A DNA stretch of 64,000 bases from Cellulosimicrobium protaetiae (GCF_009708005.2 NZ_CP052757.1:2108001-2172000), one strand, 5' to 3'; positions 33,690 through 41,794 are shown, counted from the first letter of the stretch. The notes: a model not told the origin generated them from the letters alone. A program made the numbers and translations.

Positions 33690-34283
33690 GTGACCGAGGA
33701 GTACCAGGGCAGGCCGGCGATCCATGCGGAGACGCCGCAGGAGTGGCGGGCGTGGCTCGCCGAGCACCACGACGACCCCGAGCCCGGGGTGTGGCTGCTC
33801 ACCTGGCGCCGCGAGAGCGGCCGCGCGACCTACGGGTACGAGCCCTGGATCGAGGAGGCGCTGTCCTACGGCTGGATCGACGGGCAGGCCGCGACGGTCG
33901 ACGCCGACCGGCACGCGCTGTGGTTCACGCGCCGCCGGCGCGGCAGCCGCTGGACCCGGCTGAGCAAGGAGCGTGTCGCGCGCATCGAGGCGGACGGGCG
34001 CATGACCGACGCCGGCCGCGCCGTGGTTGAGGCGGCGAAGGCCGACGGGTCGTGGACGCGGCACGACGACGCCGAGGCGCTCGTCGTGCCCGACGACCTC
34101 GCCGTGGCGCTCGCCGAGCGGCCGGGTGCCCGGGAGCACTTCGACGCGTTCACGCCCGGGGTCCGCCGCTCGATCCTCGGCTGGATCGTCGAGGCGAAGC
34201 GTCCCGAGACCCGCGCGCGCCGGATCGCGGAGACCGCCGAGCAGGCCGAGCAGGGCGTCGCGGCACACCAGCCGCGCCGCTAG
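33690..34283 (+). CDS. YdeI/OmpD-associated family protein
   Basis: The 197-residue cytoplasmic protein shows the YdeI signature: EWRAWLAEHHDDPEPGVWLL, the very conserved EEALSYGWIDGQAATVD, FTRRRRGSRWTRLSKERV, and the C-terminal PGVRRSILGWIVEAKRPETR with RRIAET. The family is widespread and named for an E. coli gene linked to peptide resistance; biochemical function is unknown. The GTG at 33690 is preceded by GGAGG (33681-33685). It is a single gene between the mannosidase locus and an XRE regulator. Confidence 0.88.
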   Translation: MTEEYQGRPAIHAETPQEWRAWLAEHHDDPEPGVWLLTWRRESGRATYGYEPWIEEALSYGWIDGQAATVDADRHALWFTRRRRGSRWTRLSKERVARIEADGRMTDAGRAVVEAAKADGSWTRHDDAEALVVPDDLAVALAERPGAREHFDAFTPGVRRSILGWIVEAKRPETRARRIAETAEQAEQGVAAHQPRR

Positions 34284-34292
34284 CCCGAACGC

Positions 34293-35081
34293 TCAGCGCA
34301 CGACGCCCAGGGCGGCGGCCGTGGCGTCGTCGGCGGGGAAGAACGACTCGATCGCGACCTCGTCGAGCGTGACGTCCCGCGGGGATCCGAACACCGTCAT
34401 CGTGTAGAGGAACGCGAGCTCGCCCTGCGGGGTCGTCAGGCGCAGCGGCACGACGGCGTCGTTCGCGGGGGAGCGGTCGTCGCGACGACGCTCCTCGTGG
34501 GGCAGGTAGCCCTCCACCTCGGCGAGCAGGTCGACGAGCGCGGGGTCGCCCGTGCGGTCGAGCTGGCGGCGCACGCGCCGTCGGACGTGCGCACCCCACT
34601 CCGCGAGGTTCGCGATCCGCGGAGCGAGGCCGTCGGGGTGCAGCGTCAGGCGCAGCACGTTCACGGGCGGCTCGCGCAGCCGGTCGGGCACACCGTCGAG
34701 GAACGTGCTCGCGGCAGCGTTGGCGGCGAGCAGGTTCCAGCGCCCGTCGACGGCCATCGCGGGGAACGGCTCGTGCCCGGCGAGCACGAGGTCGACGGCG
34801 CGGCGGGCCGCCGCGAGCGTCGCGGTCGACAGCGGCGTCTCGCGGTGCCGCGGGGCGTAGCCCGCCGCGAGGTAGACGTCGTTGCGCGCGCGCAGCGGGA
34901 CGTCGAGCTCGTCGCACAGGCGGTCGATCATGTCCCGGCTGGGCTGCGCCCGGCCCGTCTCCACGAAGCTGACGTGGCGCGCCGAGACGTCGGCGCCCAG
35001 CGCGAGGTCGAGCTGCGAGCGCCGACGCCGCACGCGCCACTCGCGCAGCATCGATCCGGCGGGTGCGTCCACGGGAGGCAT
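34293..35081 (-). CDS. XRE-family regulator with MmyB-like ligand-binding domain
   Basis: The 262-residue DNA-binding protein has an N-terminal XRE helix-turn-helix (about 12-65: LREWRVRRRRSQLDLALGAD, SARHVSFVETGRAQPSRDM). A C-terminal MmyB-like domain (about 85-262) follows, with AMAVDGRWNLLAANAAAS and VNVLRLTLHPDGLAPRI. Family members usually repress a divergent oxidoreductase or dehydrogenase and respond to a small hydrophobic ligand. The ATG at 35081 follows AGGGTGG; in-frame starts at 35132 or 35138 are possible. It diverges from the SnoaL-like gene at 35226, the most likely target. Confidence 0.87.
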   Translation of the reverse strand: MPPVDAPAGSMLREWRVRRRRSQLDLALGADVSARHVSFVETGRAQPSRDMIDRLCDELDVPLRARNDVYLAAGYAPRHRETPLSTATLAAARRAVDLVLAGHEPFPAMAVDGRWNLLAANAAASTFLDGVPDRLREPPVNVLRLTLHPDGLAPRIANLAEWGAHVRRRVRRQLDRTGDPALVDLLAEVEGYLPHEERRRDDRSPANDAVVPLRLTTPQGELAFLYTMTVFGSPRDVTLDEVAIESFFPADDATAAALGVVR

Positions 35082-35225
35082 GGACCCACCCTGCCGCTCC
35101 CCGGGGGCCGGGCCAACTACCTCCGAGGTCATCGACACCGTGTCGTGGCCCGGCCGACGGTGGTGCTCCGGCCACCCGCCGGACCGTCACGGCGCCACGG
35201 ACCAGGCGCCGGCACAGGAGGAACC

Positions 35226-35618
35226 ATGACCGAGACGACGACGCGGACCGCGACGGCGGTCGAGCGCTACCTGGAGTTCTGGAACACGGCGGACGCGGCC
35301 GAGCGCGACCGGCTCGCGTGCGACACGTTCTCCCGCGACGTCGAGTACGTCGCACCCGTGACACGCGCCGTGGGGTGCGACGCCGTCCTCGCGTTCGCGA
35401 CGGAGCTGCTCACGCACGTCGCGCAGCACCGGTTCGAGGCGCGCGCGGAGCCGGACCTGCTCGACGACCGGCTGCGGCTGCGCTGGCGCGCGCTCGCGCC
35501 CGACGGGTCGGAGTTCGCGACCGGCACCGACGTCCTGCACGTGCGTCCCGACGGGCTCGTGTCGTCGGTGACGACGTTCCTCGACCGCGCACCCGACGGC
35601 TTCGCCACCCACCACTGA
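35226..35618 (+). CDS. SnoaL-like / NTF2-fold protein
   Basis: The 130-residue single-domain NTF2-fold protein has TATAVERYLEFWNTADAAER, FSRDVEYVAPVTRAVGCDAV and a C-terminal strand set with GTDVLHVRPDGLVSSVTTFL. The fold serves as polyketide cyclase, isomerase or hydrolase, and the active site cannot be assigned. The ATG at 35226 is well supported by AGGAGG (35216-35221). It is divergent from the XRE regulator and probably controlled by it. An inverted repeat starts one base after the stop. Confidence 0.82.
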   Translation: MTETTTRTATAVERYLEFWNTADAAERDRLACDTFSRDVEYVAPVTRAVGCDAVLAFATELLTHVAQHRFEARAEPDLLDDRLRLRWRALAPDGSEFATGTDVLHVRPDGLVSSVTTFLDRAPDGFATHH

Positions 35619-35682
35619 CGCTGAGTGCATGAAACAGTCGCGGTCGCATCGAGACGACCGCGACTATTTCACGCACTCAGCG
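35619..35682. repeat. Long inverted repeat with CTGAGTGC ends, copy 1
   Basis: The 28-nt arms (35619-35646 and 35655-35682) differ at two positions and enclose an 8-nt loop, between two convergent genes. The ends read CGCTGAGTGC, shared with the inverted repeat at 57576-57634. It is probably a bidirectional terminator without a T-tract. Confidence 0.8.
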
Positions 35683-35694
35683 GGTTCGGGGGCG

Positions 35695-36516
35695 TCAGGA
35701 GAGGTCCCAGAGCAGGCGGTAGTAGGCGATGCGCTCGGGATCAGGGTCGATGCCGTAGCCCGCGTAGACGTGGCCGTCGTACCCGGGGCCGTAGTTCCAC
35801 TCGGTGCTCCAGGCGGCGACGGCGAGGTCGGCCCAGCGGTCCGCGACCCCCAGGGAGCCGAGGTCGACGTGCGCGGCGAACGCGCCGTCGTCGTGCAGGA
35901 GCGTGTTGGGCACGCACGCGTCGCCGTGGCACACCACGAGGTGCTCGACGGCGGGCAGGTCGTCGAGCCGGGACCTCGCCTCGGCGGCGGTCAGGTCGCG
36001 GTGCTCGGGGAACCACCCGTCCGGGCCGTCACCGCGGGCGAGGCGCGCGTCGGCGTCCGCCACGCGATCCTCGACCGCCCAGGTGAACGGGCACGACGCG
36101 ACCGGCAGCGCGTCGTGCAGCGCCCGCAGCCCGCGCCCGATCGCGACGGCGGCGGTCGCCGGGTCGGCGACCCAGCGCGGCTCGACCGCGGACCGTCCCG
36201 GGACGGCGCGCGTGACGATCCAGGCACCGTCGTCGTCGGCGCCCGCGTCGAGGACCTGCGGCACGGGGGAACGGTCCCCTACCCAGGCGAGGCGCTCGGC
36301 CTCGCCCGCGAGGTCGATCTCCGGCGTCCCGGCGGGCACCCACTTGGCGTACCGGGCGTCTCCCGTCGACCCGTCGACGGGTTCGAGCCGGAACGTCAGA
36401 CCGCCGAGCCCGTTGCGCCACACGGGCGTGACGTCGTCGTCGCCCGCGAGCGCGCGGACGGCGCCGGGCACGACGACCGGACCGGTCGGGACGGCGGCGA
36501 GCGGGGGGCGTGTCAT
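35695..36516 (-). CDS. APH(3')-like aminoglycoside phosphotransferase family protein
   Basis: The 273-residue kinase-fold protein has a Brenner motif, VVCHGDACVPNTLL, with catalytic Asp, and a metal-site motif AHVDLGSLGVADRWADLAVA. These are close to the APH(3') class (HGDACLPN, FIDCGRLGVADRYQD). The N-lobe has RNGLGGLTFRLEP and KWVPAG with the ATP Lys. It may phosphorylate an aminoglycoside or another sugar alcohol. No mobile element or resistance cassette is adjacent and codon use is like its neighbours, so it looks chromosomal and intrinsic. A GAGGAT box precedes the ATG by 7 bp. Confidence 0.87.
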   Translation of the reverse strand: MTRPPLAAVPTGPVVVPGAVRALAGDDDVTPVWRNGLGGLTFRLEPVDGSTGDARYAKWVPAGTPEIDLAGEAERLAWVGDRSPVPQVLDAGADDDGAWIVTRAVPGRSAVEPRWVADPATAAVAIGRGLRALHDALPVASCPFTWAVEDRVADADARLARGDGPDGWFPEHRDLTAAEARSRLDDLPAVEHLVVCHGDACVPNTLLHDDGAFAAHVDLGSLGVADRWADLAVAAWSTEWNYGPGYDGHVYAGYGIDPDPERIAYYRLLWDLS

Positions 36517-36644
36517 GCGCGCGATCCTCGCACGACGCCGTCCGACGCATCACGAGCAGACCGTCGCCCTCCCTCCGGACGGGGGCGCGGGACCCCGACG
36601 GCGGGAGCACCCCGCCGGTCCCGCGACTGCGGAAGGGAACGACG

Positions 36645-37115
36645 ATGACGACTCTCCTGACGACACTGCCGTCCTGGCCGCGCGTGCGCCGCGGCGCGAA
36701 CGGGCACCCGGTCCAGACGCTCCAGCACCTGCTGCGGCACCGTGGGCACGAGCTCGCGGTCGACGGGGTGCTCGGGCCTCGTACCGAGGGCGCCGTGCGC
36801 GCCTTCCAGGACACGGCGGGGCTCGACGTCGACGGCGTCGCGGGGTCGGCGACCTGGGCCGCGCTCGTCGTGGTCGTGCGCCGGGGGAGCGTCGGCGAGG
36901 CCGTGCGCGCCGTGCAGCGCGAGGCGATCGCACGCGACCTGTCCGGCGGACCGGACCCGGTGCTCGACGTCGACGGACAGTTCGACCCGCGCACCGAGGC
37001 GTGGGTGCGCGGCTTCCAGGGCGCGCTGCACGCGGGCTTCCCGGAGGTCGCCGTCGACGGTGTCGTCGGGCCCGTGACCTGGCGGTGCCTCGTCAGCGGG
37101 ATGCTGTCGCACTGA
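36645..37115 (+). CDS. Peptidoglycan-binding-domain protein
   Basis: The 156-residue protein is made of two PG_binding_1 repeats: residues about 15-70 (RRGANGHPVQTLQHLLRHRG, VDGVLGPRTEGAVRAFQ) and 80-150 (RRGSVGEAVRAVQREAIA, VDGQFDPRTEAWVRGFQ). There is no signal peptide or catalytic domain, which is odd for a wall binder. Export by another route, or a cytoplasmic role, must be considered. The ATG follows GGAAGGGA. Its 3' end overlaps the convergent gene at 37093 by 23 bp. Confidence 0.85.
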   Translation: MTTLLTTLPSWPRVRRGANGHPVQTLQHLLRHRGHELAVDGVLGPRTEGAVRAFQDTAGLDVDGVAGSATWAALVVVVRRGSVGEAVRAVQREAIARDLSGGPDPVLDVDGQFDPRTEAWVRGFQGALHAGFPEVAVDGVVGPVTWRCLVSGMLSH

Positions 37116-38100
37116 CCTCGGGCGCGTCCGGGGCGCTGCCGAGGAGCGCGTCGCAGACCTCGACCAGCCGTGCGCGCAGGGCCGCGCCACGCTCGGCGAA
37201 CTCGCGTTGGTGGCGCACGTACTCGGCCTTGCCCTCGGGCGTCTCGATCGCGACGGGTTCGAGCCCGTACGCCGACACGTCGTAGGGCGACGCCCGCATG
37301 TCGACGACGCGGACGTCGCGCGCGAGCTCGAAGCAGTCGAGCACGAGTTCGCCCGGGACGGCGGGGGAGAGCTTGAGCGCCCACTTGTAGAGGTCCATGG
37401 TCGCGTGCAGGCAGCCGGGCTGCTCCATCGCGGGCTGGGTCTCGCGCGTCGGCCGGAGGCGGTTCAGGGGACCGGCCTCGGGCGTGAAGAAGCGGAACGC
37501 GTCGAAGTGCGAGCACTGCACGGGGTGGGACTCGACGACGTGGTCCGTGCCCTCGTGCCCGAGGCGTAGCGGGAGCGGGTGCCGGTGGTCGCGACCGGCC
37601 TCCCGGTCGCGGTAGACCATCGCCCACTCGTGCAGCCCGAAGCACCCGAACCGGCCGGGCCGCGACGCCGTGGCAGCGAGCAGGGTGCGCAGGTACCGGA
37701 CGGTGTCGCCGCGGTCGGCGAGGAACGCGTCGGCGTCGAGCACCAGACCCTCCGGTGCCTCGCGGTACCACCGCCACCCGGTGCGCGCGGTGTACGGGTC
37801 GGCAGGCTCGTCGTCGGGCCGGGGGGTGCGAGTGGAAGCGGGGCACGGCGGGCGGGCGAGCACGACGCCGGGACCCGGGTGCCAGCGGCGGAGCTGGGCC
37901 GGGCGCGTGGGGTAGTAGGTGAAGAGGAAGTCCTCGATCGCGTGCTGCTCGCCCCGCGGCTTGCGCTCCCGCCACCCCGCGGTGAACGCGTCCGCCCGCT
38001 CGGCGTGGGCCAGCTCGCGCGCGATCCACTCCTCGACGGCGAGCACGACGGGACCGACGGCGTCGGTCGTCGGGGCGGTCACGGTGGCGGTGCGGGGCAC
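37093..38100 (-). CDS. Conserved actinobacterial protein, often labelled 3-methyladenine DNA glycosylase
   Basis: The 335-residue cytoplasmic protein is recognisable by RKPRGEQHAIEDFLFTYYPT, RPAQLRRWHPGPGVVL, RFGCFGLHEWAMVYR, QCSHFDAFRFFTPEA and QPGCLHATMDLYKWALKLSP. Database entries commonly call it 3-methyladenine DNA glycosylase, but I see no HhH-GPD motif or Tag/AAG fold features, so that name is doubtful. Conserved His and Cys residues (QCSHFDAF, CLHATMD) hint at a metal or catalytic site. The start is a GTG with a TACCCT box 6 bp upstream (leaderless). Confidence 0.7.
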   Translation of the reverse strand: MPRTATVTAPTTDAVGPVVLAVEEWIARELAHAERADAFTAGWRERKPRGEQHAIEDFLFTYYPTRPAQLRRWHPGPGVVLARPPCPASTRTPRPDDEPADPYTARTGWRWYREAPEGLVLDADAFLADRGDTVRYLRTLLAATASRPGRFGCFGLHEWAMVYRDREAGRDHRHPLPLRLGHEGTDHVVESHPVQCSHFDAFRFFTPEAGPLNRLRPTRETQPAMEQPGCLHATMDLYKWALKLSPAVPGELVLDCFELARDVRVVDMRASPYDVSAYGLEPVAIETPEGKAEYVRHQREFAERGAALRARLVEVCDALLGSAPDAPEVSATASR

Positions 38101-38106
38101 GCTCTC

Positions 38107-38112
38107 AGGGTA
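38107..38112 (-). promoter_or_regulatory. Leaderless -10 box of the gene at 37093-38100
   Basis: TACCCT on the minus strand is 6 bp from the GTG at 38100. Confidence 0.5.
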
Positions 38113-38226
38113 CGAGAGCGCGAGCGGGAGCCTGCTCCGGGGACTTCACCCGGGCGGGCATTTTCCCGATGTGGGCAGGACCGGGGAAGAATGCTCGTGA
38201 ACGTGCTGTGAAGGCCCGGCGCGTCC

Positions 38227-38253
38227 GTGCGGCCGACCACCTTTCGGCCGCAC
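38227..38253 (+). other. 5' UTR hairpin before the DUF4190-type gene
   Basis: GTGCGGCCGA (38227-38236) pairs perfectly with TCGGCCGCAC (38244-38253) around a 7-nt loop, 41 bp before the ATG at 38295. It does not match a riboswitch class I know. Confidence 0.5.
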
Positions 38254-38294
38254 CCGAACGACCACGACGCGCGGCGAGGCCGCGGAGGAGCACC

Positions 38295-39344
38295 ATGTCG
38301 CAGCCGCCCACGGCACCGCAGGACCCGTACCAGTTCGACCCCTACCAGCAGCACGGCGGCGGCCCCACGCAGCAGGCGCCGTCGCACGACGCCTGGGCGC
38401 AGGGCGAGGCGCCGACGCAGCCGTACGGCGCGGCCGACGGCGGGTACGGTACCCCGGGCTACGCGGCGGCGCCGGCCCAGGCTCCGTACGGCGCGGGCCA
38501 GGCGCCCGCCTACGGCACGGAGCAGCAGGCGTACGGTCAGCAGGCCGGGTACGGCGGCCAGCCCTCCGGCAACCCCGCGCAGCAGCCCTACCCGCAGCCG
38601 TACCCGGACCCGGCGCAGCAGGCGTACGGCCAGCCCTACGGCGACCCGGCCCAGCAGCCCTACGGCAGCCCCTACGGGAACGGCTACTCCGCGTACACCG
38701 CACCCACCCCGTCCACGAGCACGCTCGCGATCGTCGGGTTCGTCCTGGCGATCCTGGGCTTCCTCGGGAGCTGGATCCCGTTCGTCAACATCTTCGCTGC
38801 CCTGCTCGGGATCACGGGCGTCGTGCTCGGGTTCGTCGGGCTGTCCCAGGCGAAGCAGGGCCGGGGCGGCAAGGGCTTCTCGATCGCGGCGATCGTCCTC
38901 GGCGTGGTGTCCGTCCTGGTGACGATCCTCATGTGGGTGGTCTTCGTCGTCGCGGCGAACAGCGCCTCGTCGCAGTACGAGCAGTCGCTCTCCGAGATCC
39001 AGGAGGACTCCGACCGCGCGTTCGGCGAGGCGACGGACGACGTCCTCGCGAACGACCTCGGCGTGGAGTTCGGGACCTTCGAGGGCACGGCCGACGAGTA
39101 CGGCTGGGTCGAGTCCGCGCTGCCGGTGACGTTCACGAACACGTCCGACGAGCCCCTCACGTTCGACATCGACATCGACGCGGTCGCGGCCGACGGCACC
39201 GTCATCGAGAGCGACTGGGCCTACTCCGAGGTTCTCGAGCCGGGCGCCTCGGAGACGGTCGAGGTCTTCGACATCATCGACGCCGAGAACCTCGAGGCGA
39301 TGAAGACCGCCACCTTCGAGGTGACGCAGGCGAGCGCGTACTGA
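38295..39344 (+). CDS. DUF4190-type membrane protein with low-complexity N-terminus
   Basis: The 349-residue protein has a 130-residue N-terminal tail made of Gln, Tyr, Pro, Gly and Ala (repeats of QPYG, QQPY, PYG). Two membrane helices follow (LAIVGFVLAILGFLGSWIPF..., SIAAIVLGVVSVLVTILMWV) joined by a basic loop GLSQAKQGRGGKG, which is the DUF4190 pattern. An extracellular acidic C-terminal domain of about 120 residues (VTFTNTSDEPLTFDIDIDAV) resembles DUF4352/FxLYD-type beta sandwiches. The ATG follows GGAGG. It is a surface-sensing or scaffold candidate; function is unknown. The gene at 39374 may be co-transcribed. Confidence 0.8.
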   Translation: MSQPPTAPQDPYQFDPYQQHGGGPTQQAPSHDAWAQGEAPTQPYGAADGGYGTPGYAAAPAQAPYGAGQAPAYGTEQQAYGQQAGYGGQPSGNPAQQPYPQPYPDPAQQAYGQPYGDPAQQPYGSPYGNGYSAYTAPTPSTSTLAIVGFVLAILGFLGSWIPFVNIFAALLGITGVVLGFVGLSQAKQGRGGKGFSIAAIVLGVVSVLVTILMWVVFVVAANSASSQYEQSLSEIQEDSDRAFGEATDDVLANDLGVEFGTFEGTADEYGWVESALPVTFTNTSDEPLTFDIDIDAVAADGTVIESDWAYSEVLEPGASETVEVFDIIDAENLEAMKTATFEVTQASAY

Positions 39345-39373
39345 CGGCGACGGCGCGGAACGGAGCACCGAGC

Positions 39374-40309
39374 GTGGACGACCCCACGACCTCGCCGGGT
39401 CCGGCGTCGTCCGAGCCCGCGTGGGGCACGGCCCCCGGCACGGAGACGGGCGGAGCGAAGGGCGGCCGCGTCCCGCCGGACCCCGAGGAGCCGGGGGCAC
39501 CACCCGGTCCCGACGAGCACGACCCCGTCCAGGCAGCCACGACGGCGCAGCGCCGGGGGCGGTGGTCGTGGCGCACGGCCGCGCTCGTGGCGGCGACCGC
39601 GGGCGTCCTCCTCGTCGTCGCGGTGCTCGCCACGGAGGCGGTGACGGCCCGGCGCGGCTGGGCGCACGTCGGGGGTCTCTATGCGGTCGCGGGCGCGGCG
39701 GTGGTCGCGGTCGGTGCGGTCGTGTGGCGGCGCGGCACGCGTGGCGTGGCCGGCGCGACGCGCGCGCTCGTCGCGCTCCTGGCGGGCACCGTGGTGCTCA
39801 CCGCGTGGGTGACGGTCGACGTCGTGACGGCGGGCGGGCCCGGGTACGGTCCCAGCAGCTCGCTGCGCGGGTACCCCCTGGGTGGCGGCTACGACGAGGG
39901 GCCCGAGATCGGGGCTGCCTCGGACCGGGTCTGGTACGGCGATTCCGTGCGGTACGCGGACGGCCTGGTCGTCGCGGTGTCCGCGCCGCAGCCATACACG
40001 CCCACGGAGCACACCACGGCGCGCGAGGACGACTTCCCGGACTCGGTCCGGGTGCGCGTGCGCGTCACGAACGGGACCGACCGGGCGGTCGACCCGGGCG
40101 GGCTCGACCTGCAGCCCGTCTCGGGCGGCCTCGTCGCCCGCAAGGTGTTCGACTACGCCCCCGACGTGCTGCTCGACCGCCCGGACACGATCGCTCCGGG
40201 GACGAGCGCCGAGTGGGACGTCGTGTACAACGTGTACGACCCCGAGGACGTCGCCGTCGGGCTCGAGCCGACCTGGGCGAACTACGCGGTGGCCGTGTTC
40301 TCCTGGTGA
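39374..40309 (+). CDS. Membrane-anchored protein with extracellular beta domain
   Basis: The 311-residue protein has a Pro/Glu/Gly-rich cytoplasmic tail (about 1-65), then three hydrophobic segments (AALVAATAGVLLVVAVLATE, GLYAVAGAAVVAVGAVVW, ALVALLAGTVVLTAWVTVDV). An extracellular C-terminal domain of about 150 residues contains VRVRVTNGTDRAVDPGG and APGTSAEWDVVYNVYDP. The domain resembles the DUF4352-like fold of its upstream neighbour. The start is a GTG 29 bp after that gene. I do not recognise a named family. A two-gene unit with 38295-39344 is likely. Confidence 0.7.
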   Translation: MDDPTTSPGPASSEPAWGTAPGTETGGAKGGRVPPDPEEPGAPPGPDEHDPVQAATTAQRRGRWSWRTAALVAATAGVLLVVAVLATEAVTARRGWAHVGGLYAVAGAAVVAVGAVVWRRGTRGVAGATRALVALLAGTVVLTAWVTVDVVTAGGPGYGPSSSLRGYPLGGGYDEGPEIGAASDRVWYGDSVRYADGLVVAVSAPQPYTPTEHTTAREDDFPDSVRVRVRVTNGTDRAVDPGGLDLQPVSGGLVARKVFDYAPDVLLDRPDTIAPGTSAEWDVVYNVYDPEDVAVGLEPTWANYAVAVFSW

Positions 40310-40327
40310 CCCCGTCGTGCTCGGGTG

Positions 40328-40708
40328 TCACTCCGTGCGGTCGAGGTACTCCTGCGCGAGGCGCTTCGGGGCGCGCGAGAGCCACGCGTCCTGCAGCAGC
40401 TCCTCGAGCTCCGGCACGGCGACGAGATCGAGCCGCGCGAGCACGATCGGATAGCCGTCGAAGTGGCTCGTCGTGAGGAACACGGCGGGGTCGTCGCCGA
40501 GCAGCGCCGCCTTCTCGCCCTCGTCGGCGACGCGGAACGCGACGGGCGGCTCGGCGGGCGCGGCGTCACCGAGCTCGTCGAGGTCCTTCGCGCGCAGGGG
40601 CCGTTCCCAGACGAACAGCTTGCCGTGCACGGTCCACTGCCGCGGACCCTTGAGGTCCGTGTCCGGCAGCACCGCCACGATCCGCTCGACGTCCTCCCAC
40701 GAGGCCAT
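40328..40708 (-). CDS. MmcQ/YjbR-family protein
   Basis: The 126-residue protein of the MmcQ/YjbR (cyclophilin-like or DNA-binding-like) family. Motifs are SWEDVERIVAVLPDT, KLFVWERPLRAKDLDEL, DPAVFLTTSHFDGYPIVLA and the C-terminal LLQDAWLSRAPKRLAQEYL. Family members have a double-wing fold and unclear biochemical function. The ATG at 40708 is preceded by GGAGG at very short spacing and by TACCGT 6 bp upstream, so both leadered and leaderless expression are possible. It is convergent with the gene ending at 40309, with 18 bp between them. Confidence 0.87.
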   Translation of the reverse strand: MASWEDVERIVAVLPDTDLKGPRQWTVHGKLFVWERPLRAKDLDELGDAAPAEPPVAFRVADEGEKAALLGDDPAVFLTTSHFDGYPIVLARLDLVAVPELEELLQDAWLSRAPKRLAQEYLDRTE

Positions 40709-40714
40709 GCCTCC

Positions 40715-40720
40715 ACGGTA
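40715..40720 (-). promoter_or_regulatory. Leaderless -10 box of the MmcQ/YjbR gene
   Basis: TACCGT on the minus strand is 6 bp from the ATG at 40708. Confidence 0.45.
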
Positions 40721-40774
40721 GGCCGCCCGTCGGCGACGGACCACACGACCGGTGGACCGGCTCGGTGCGGCACG

Positions 40775-41782
40775 TCAGAACGGCGCGACCTTCCCGAGCG
40801 GCGGGAAGATCTCGTCGAGCTCGGTCAGGTCCTCGGCCGTGGGAGCCCAGGCGCCCGCGGCGGCGTTCTGGCGCACCTGCTCGGGCTTCGTCGCGCCGGC
40901 GATGACGCTCGACACCTGCGGGCGTGACAACAACCACCCGAACGCGACCTGCACCTCGGTGATCCCGCGCACCTGGCAGAACGCGCCGAGGCGCGCGAGC
41001 GCCTCCCACGGTGCCGACTCCAGGAGGTGCGGCTTGGTCCTGACGAGGCGGCCGTCGTCGGGCCGCGCTCCGTGCGCGTACTTGCCCGTGAGCAGGCCGT
41101 TCGCGAGCGGGAAGTAGGGGAGGATCCCGAGCCCGTACGCGGTGGCGGCGGGCAGCACCTCGAGCTCGGCGGCGCGGTCGACGAGGTTGTACTGGTTCTG
41201 CGCGGACACGAAGCGCACCGTCCCGGCCGCGCGGGCGATGAGCTCGGCCTCGGCGATCTGCCACCCCGCGCGGTTCGAGTGCCCGACGTAGAGCACCTTG
41301 CCCGCGCGCACCAGGTCGTCGAGCGCCGCGAGCGTCTCGTCGATCGGCGTCCGCGGGTCGGGCGTGTGGAACTGGTAGAGGTCGATCCGGTCGGTGCCGA
41401 GACGACGCAGCGAGTCCTCCACGGCGCGCACGACGTAGCGCCGCGACCCGCGCGCGTCGAAGTCGTCGCCCGCGACGCCGCGCATCGACATGCCGAACTT
41501 CGTCGCGACCACGGCGTCGTCGCGGCGCGACCCGAGCGCCTGACCGAGCAGCTCCTCGCTGAGCCCCGGGCGGCCGCCGTACGTGTCGGCCGTGTCGAAG
41601 AACGTCACGCCCGCATCGAGAGCGGCGTCGACGACGGCGCGCGTGCCCTCGAGCGTCTCGGTCGCGGTGGTCGGGCGACCGAAGTTGTTGCAGCCCAGCC
41701 CGACGGCGGAGACGGCCAGACCGGACCGGCCGAGGCGGCGCAGGGCGGGGCGGGGAGCGGTACCGTCGTTCGCAGTCGTCAT
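40775..41782 (-). CDS. Aldo/keto reductase
   Basis: The 335-residue NADPH-dependent TIM-barrel oxidoreductase has FFDTADTYGGRPGLSEELLG with catalytic Asp/Tyr, VVATKFGMSM with Lys, and LYQFHTPDPRTPIDETLAAL with His. The cofactor loop near the C-terminus is VIAGATKPEQVRQNAAAGAW. It resembles the AKR11/YhdN-type group that acts on varied carbonyls. A TAGGGT box lies 6 bp before the ATG. It lies 66 bp from the MmcQ gene on the same strand, but each has its own -10 box. Confidence 0.93.
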   Translation of the reverse strand: MTTANDGTAPRPALRRLGRSGLAVSAVGLGCNNFGRPTTATETLEGTRAVVDAALDAGVTFFDTADTYGGRPGLSEELLGQALGSRRDDAVVATKFGMSMRGVAGDDFDARGSRRYVVRAVEDSLRRLGTDRIDLYQFHTPDPRTPIDETLAALDDLVRAGKVLYVGHSNRAGWQIAEAELIARAAGTVRFVSAQNQYNLVDRAAELEVLPAATAYGLGILPYFPLANGLLTGKYAHGARPDDGRLVRTKPHLLESAPWEALARLGAFCQVRGITEVQVAFGWLLSRPQVSSVIAGATKPEQVRQNAAAGAWAPTAEDLTELDEIFPPLGKVAPF

Positions 41783-41788
41783 GCGGCG

Positions 41789-41794
41789 ACCCTA
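41789..41794 (-). promoter_or_regulatory. Leaderless -10 box of the aldo/keto reductase
   Basis: TAGGGT on the minus strand ends 6 bp before the ATG at 41782. Confidence 0.5.

Noticed and set aside
35226-36516. Resistance island around the APH-like gene
   Set aside because: No integrase, transposase, composition shift or flanking direct repeats; the inverted repeat next to it is a 3'-end hairpin.
38101-38294. Known riboswitch (for example ydaO-type) before the DUF4190-type gene
   Set aside because: Only one simple hairpin is visible and no class-specific core sequence.
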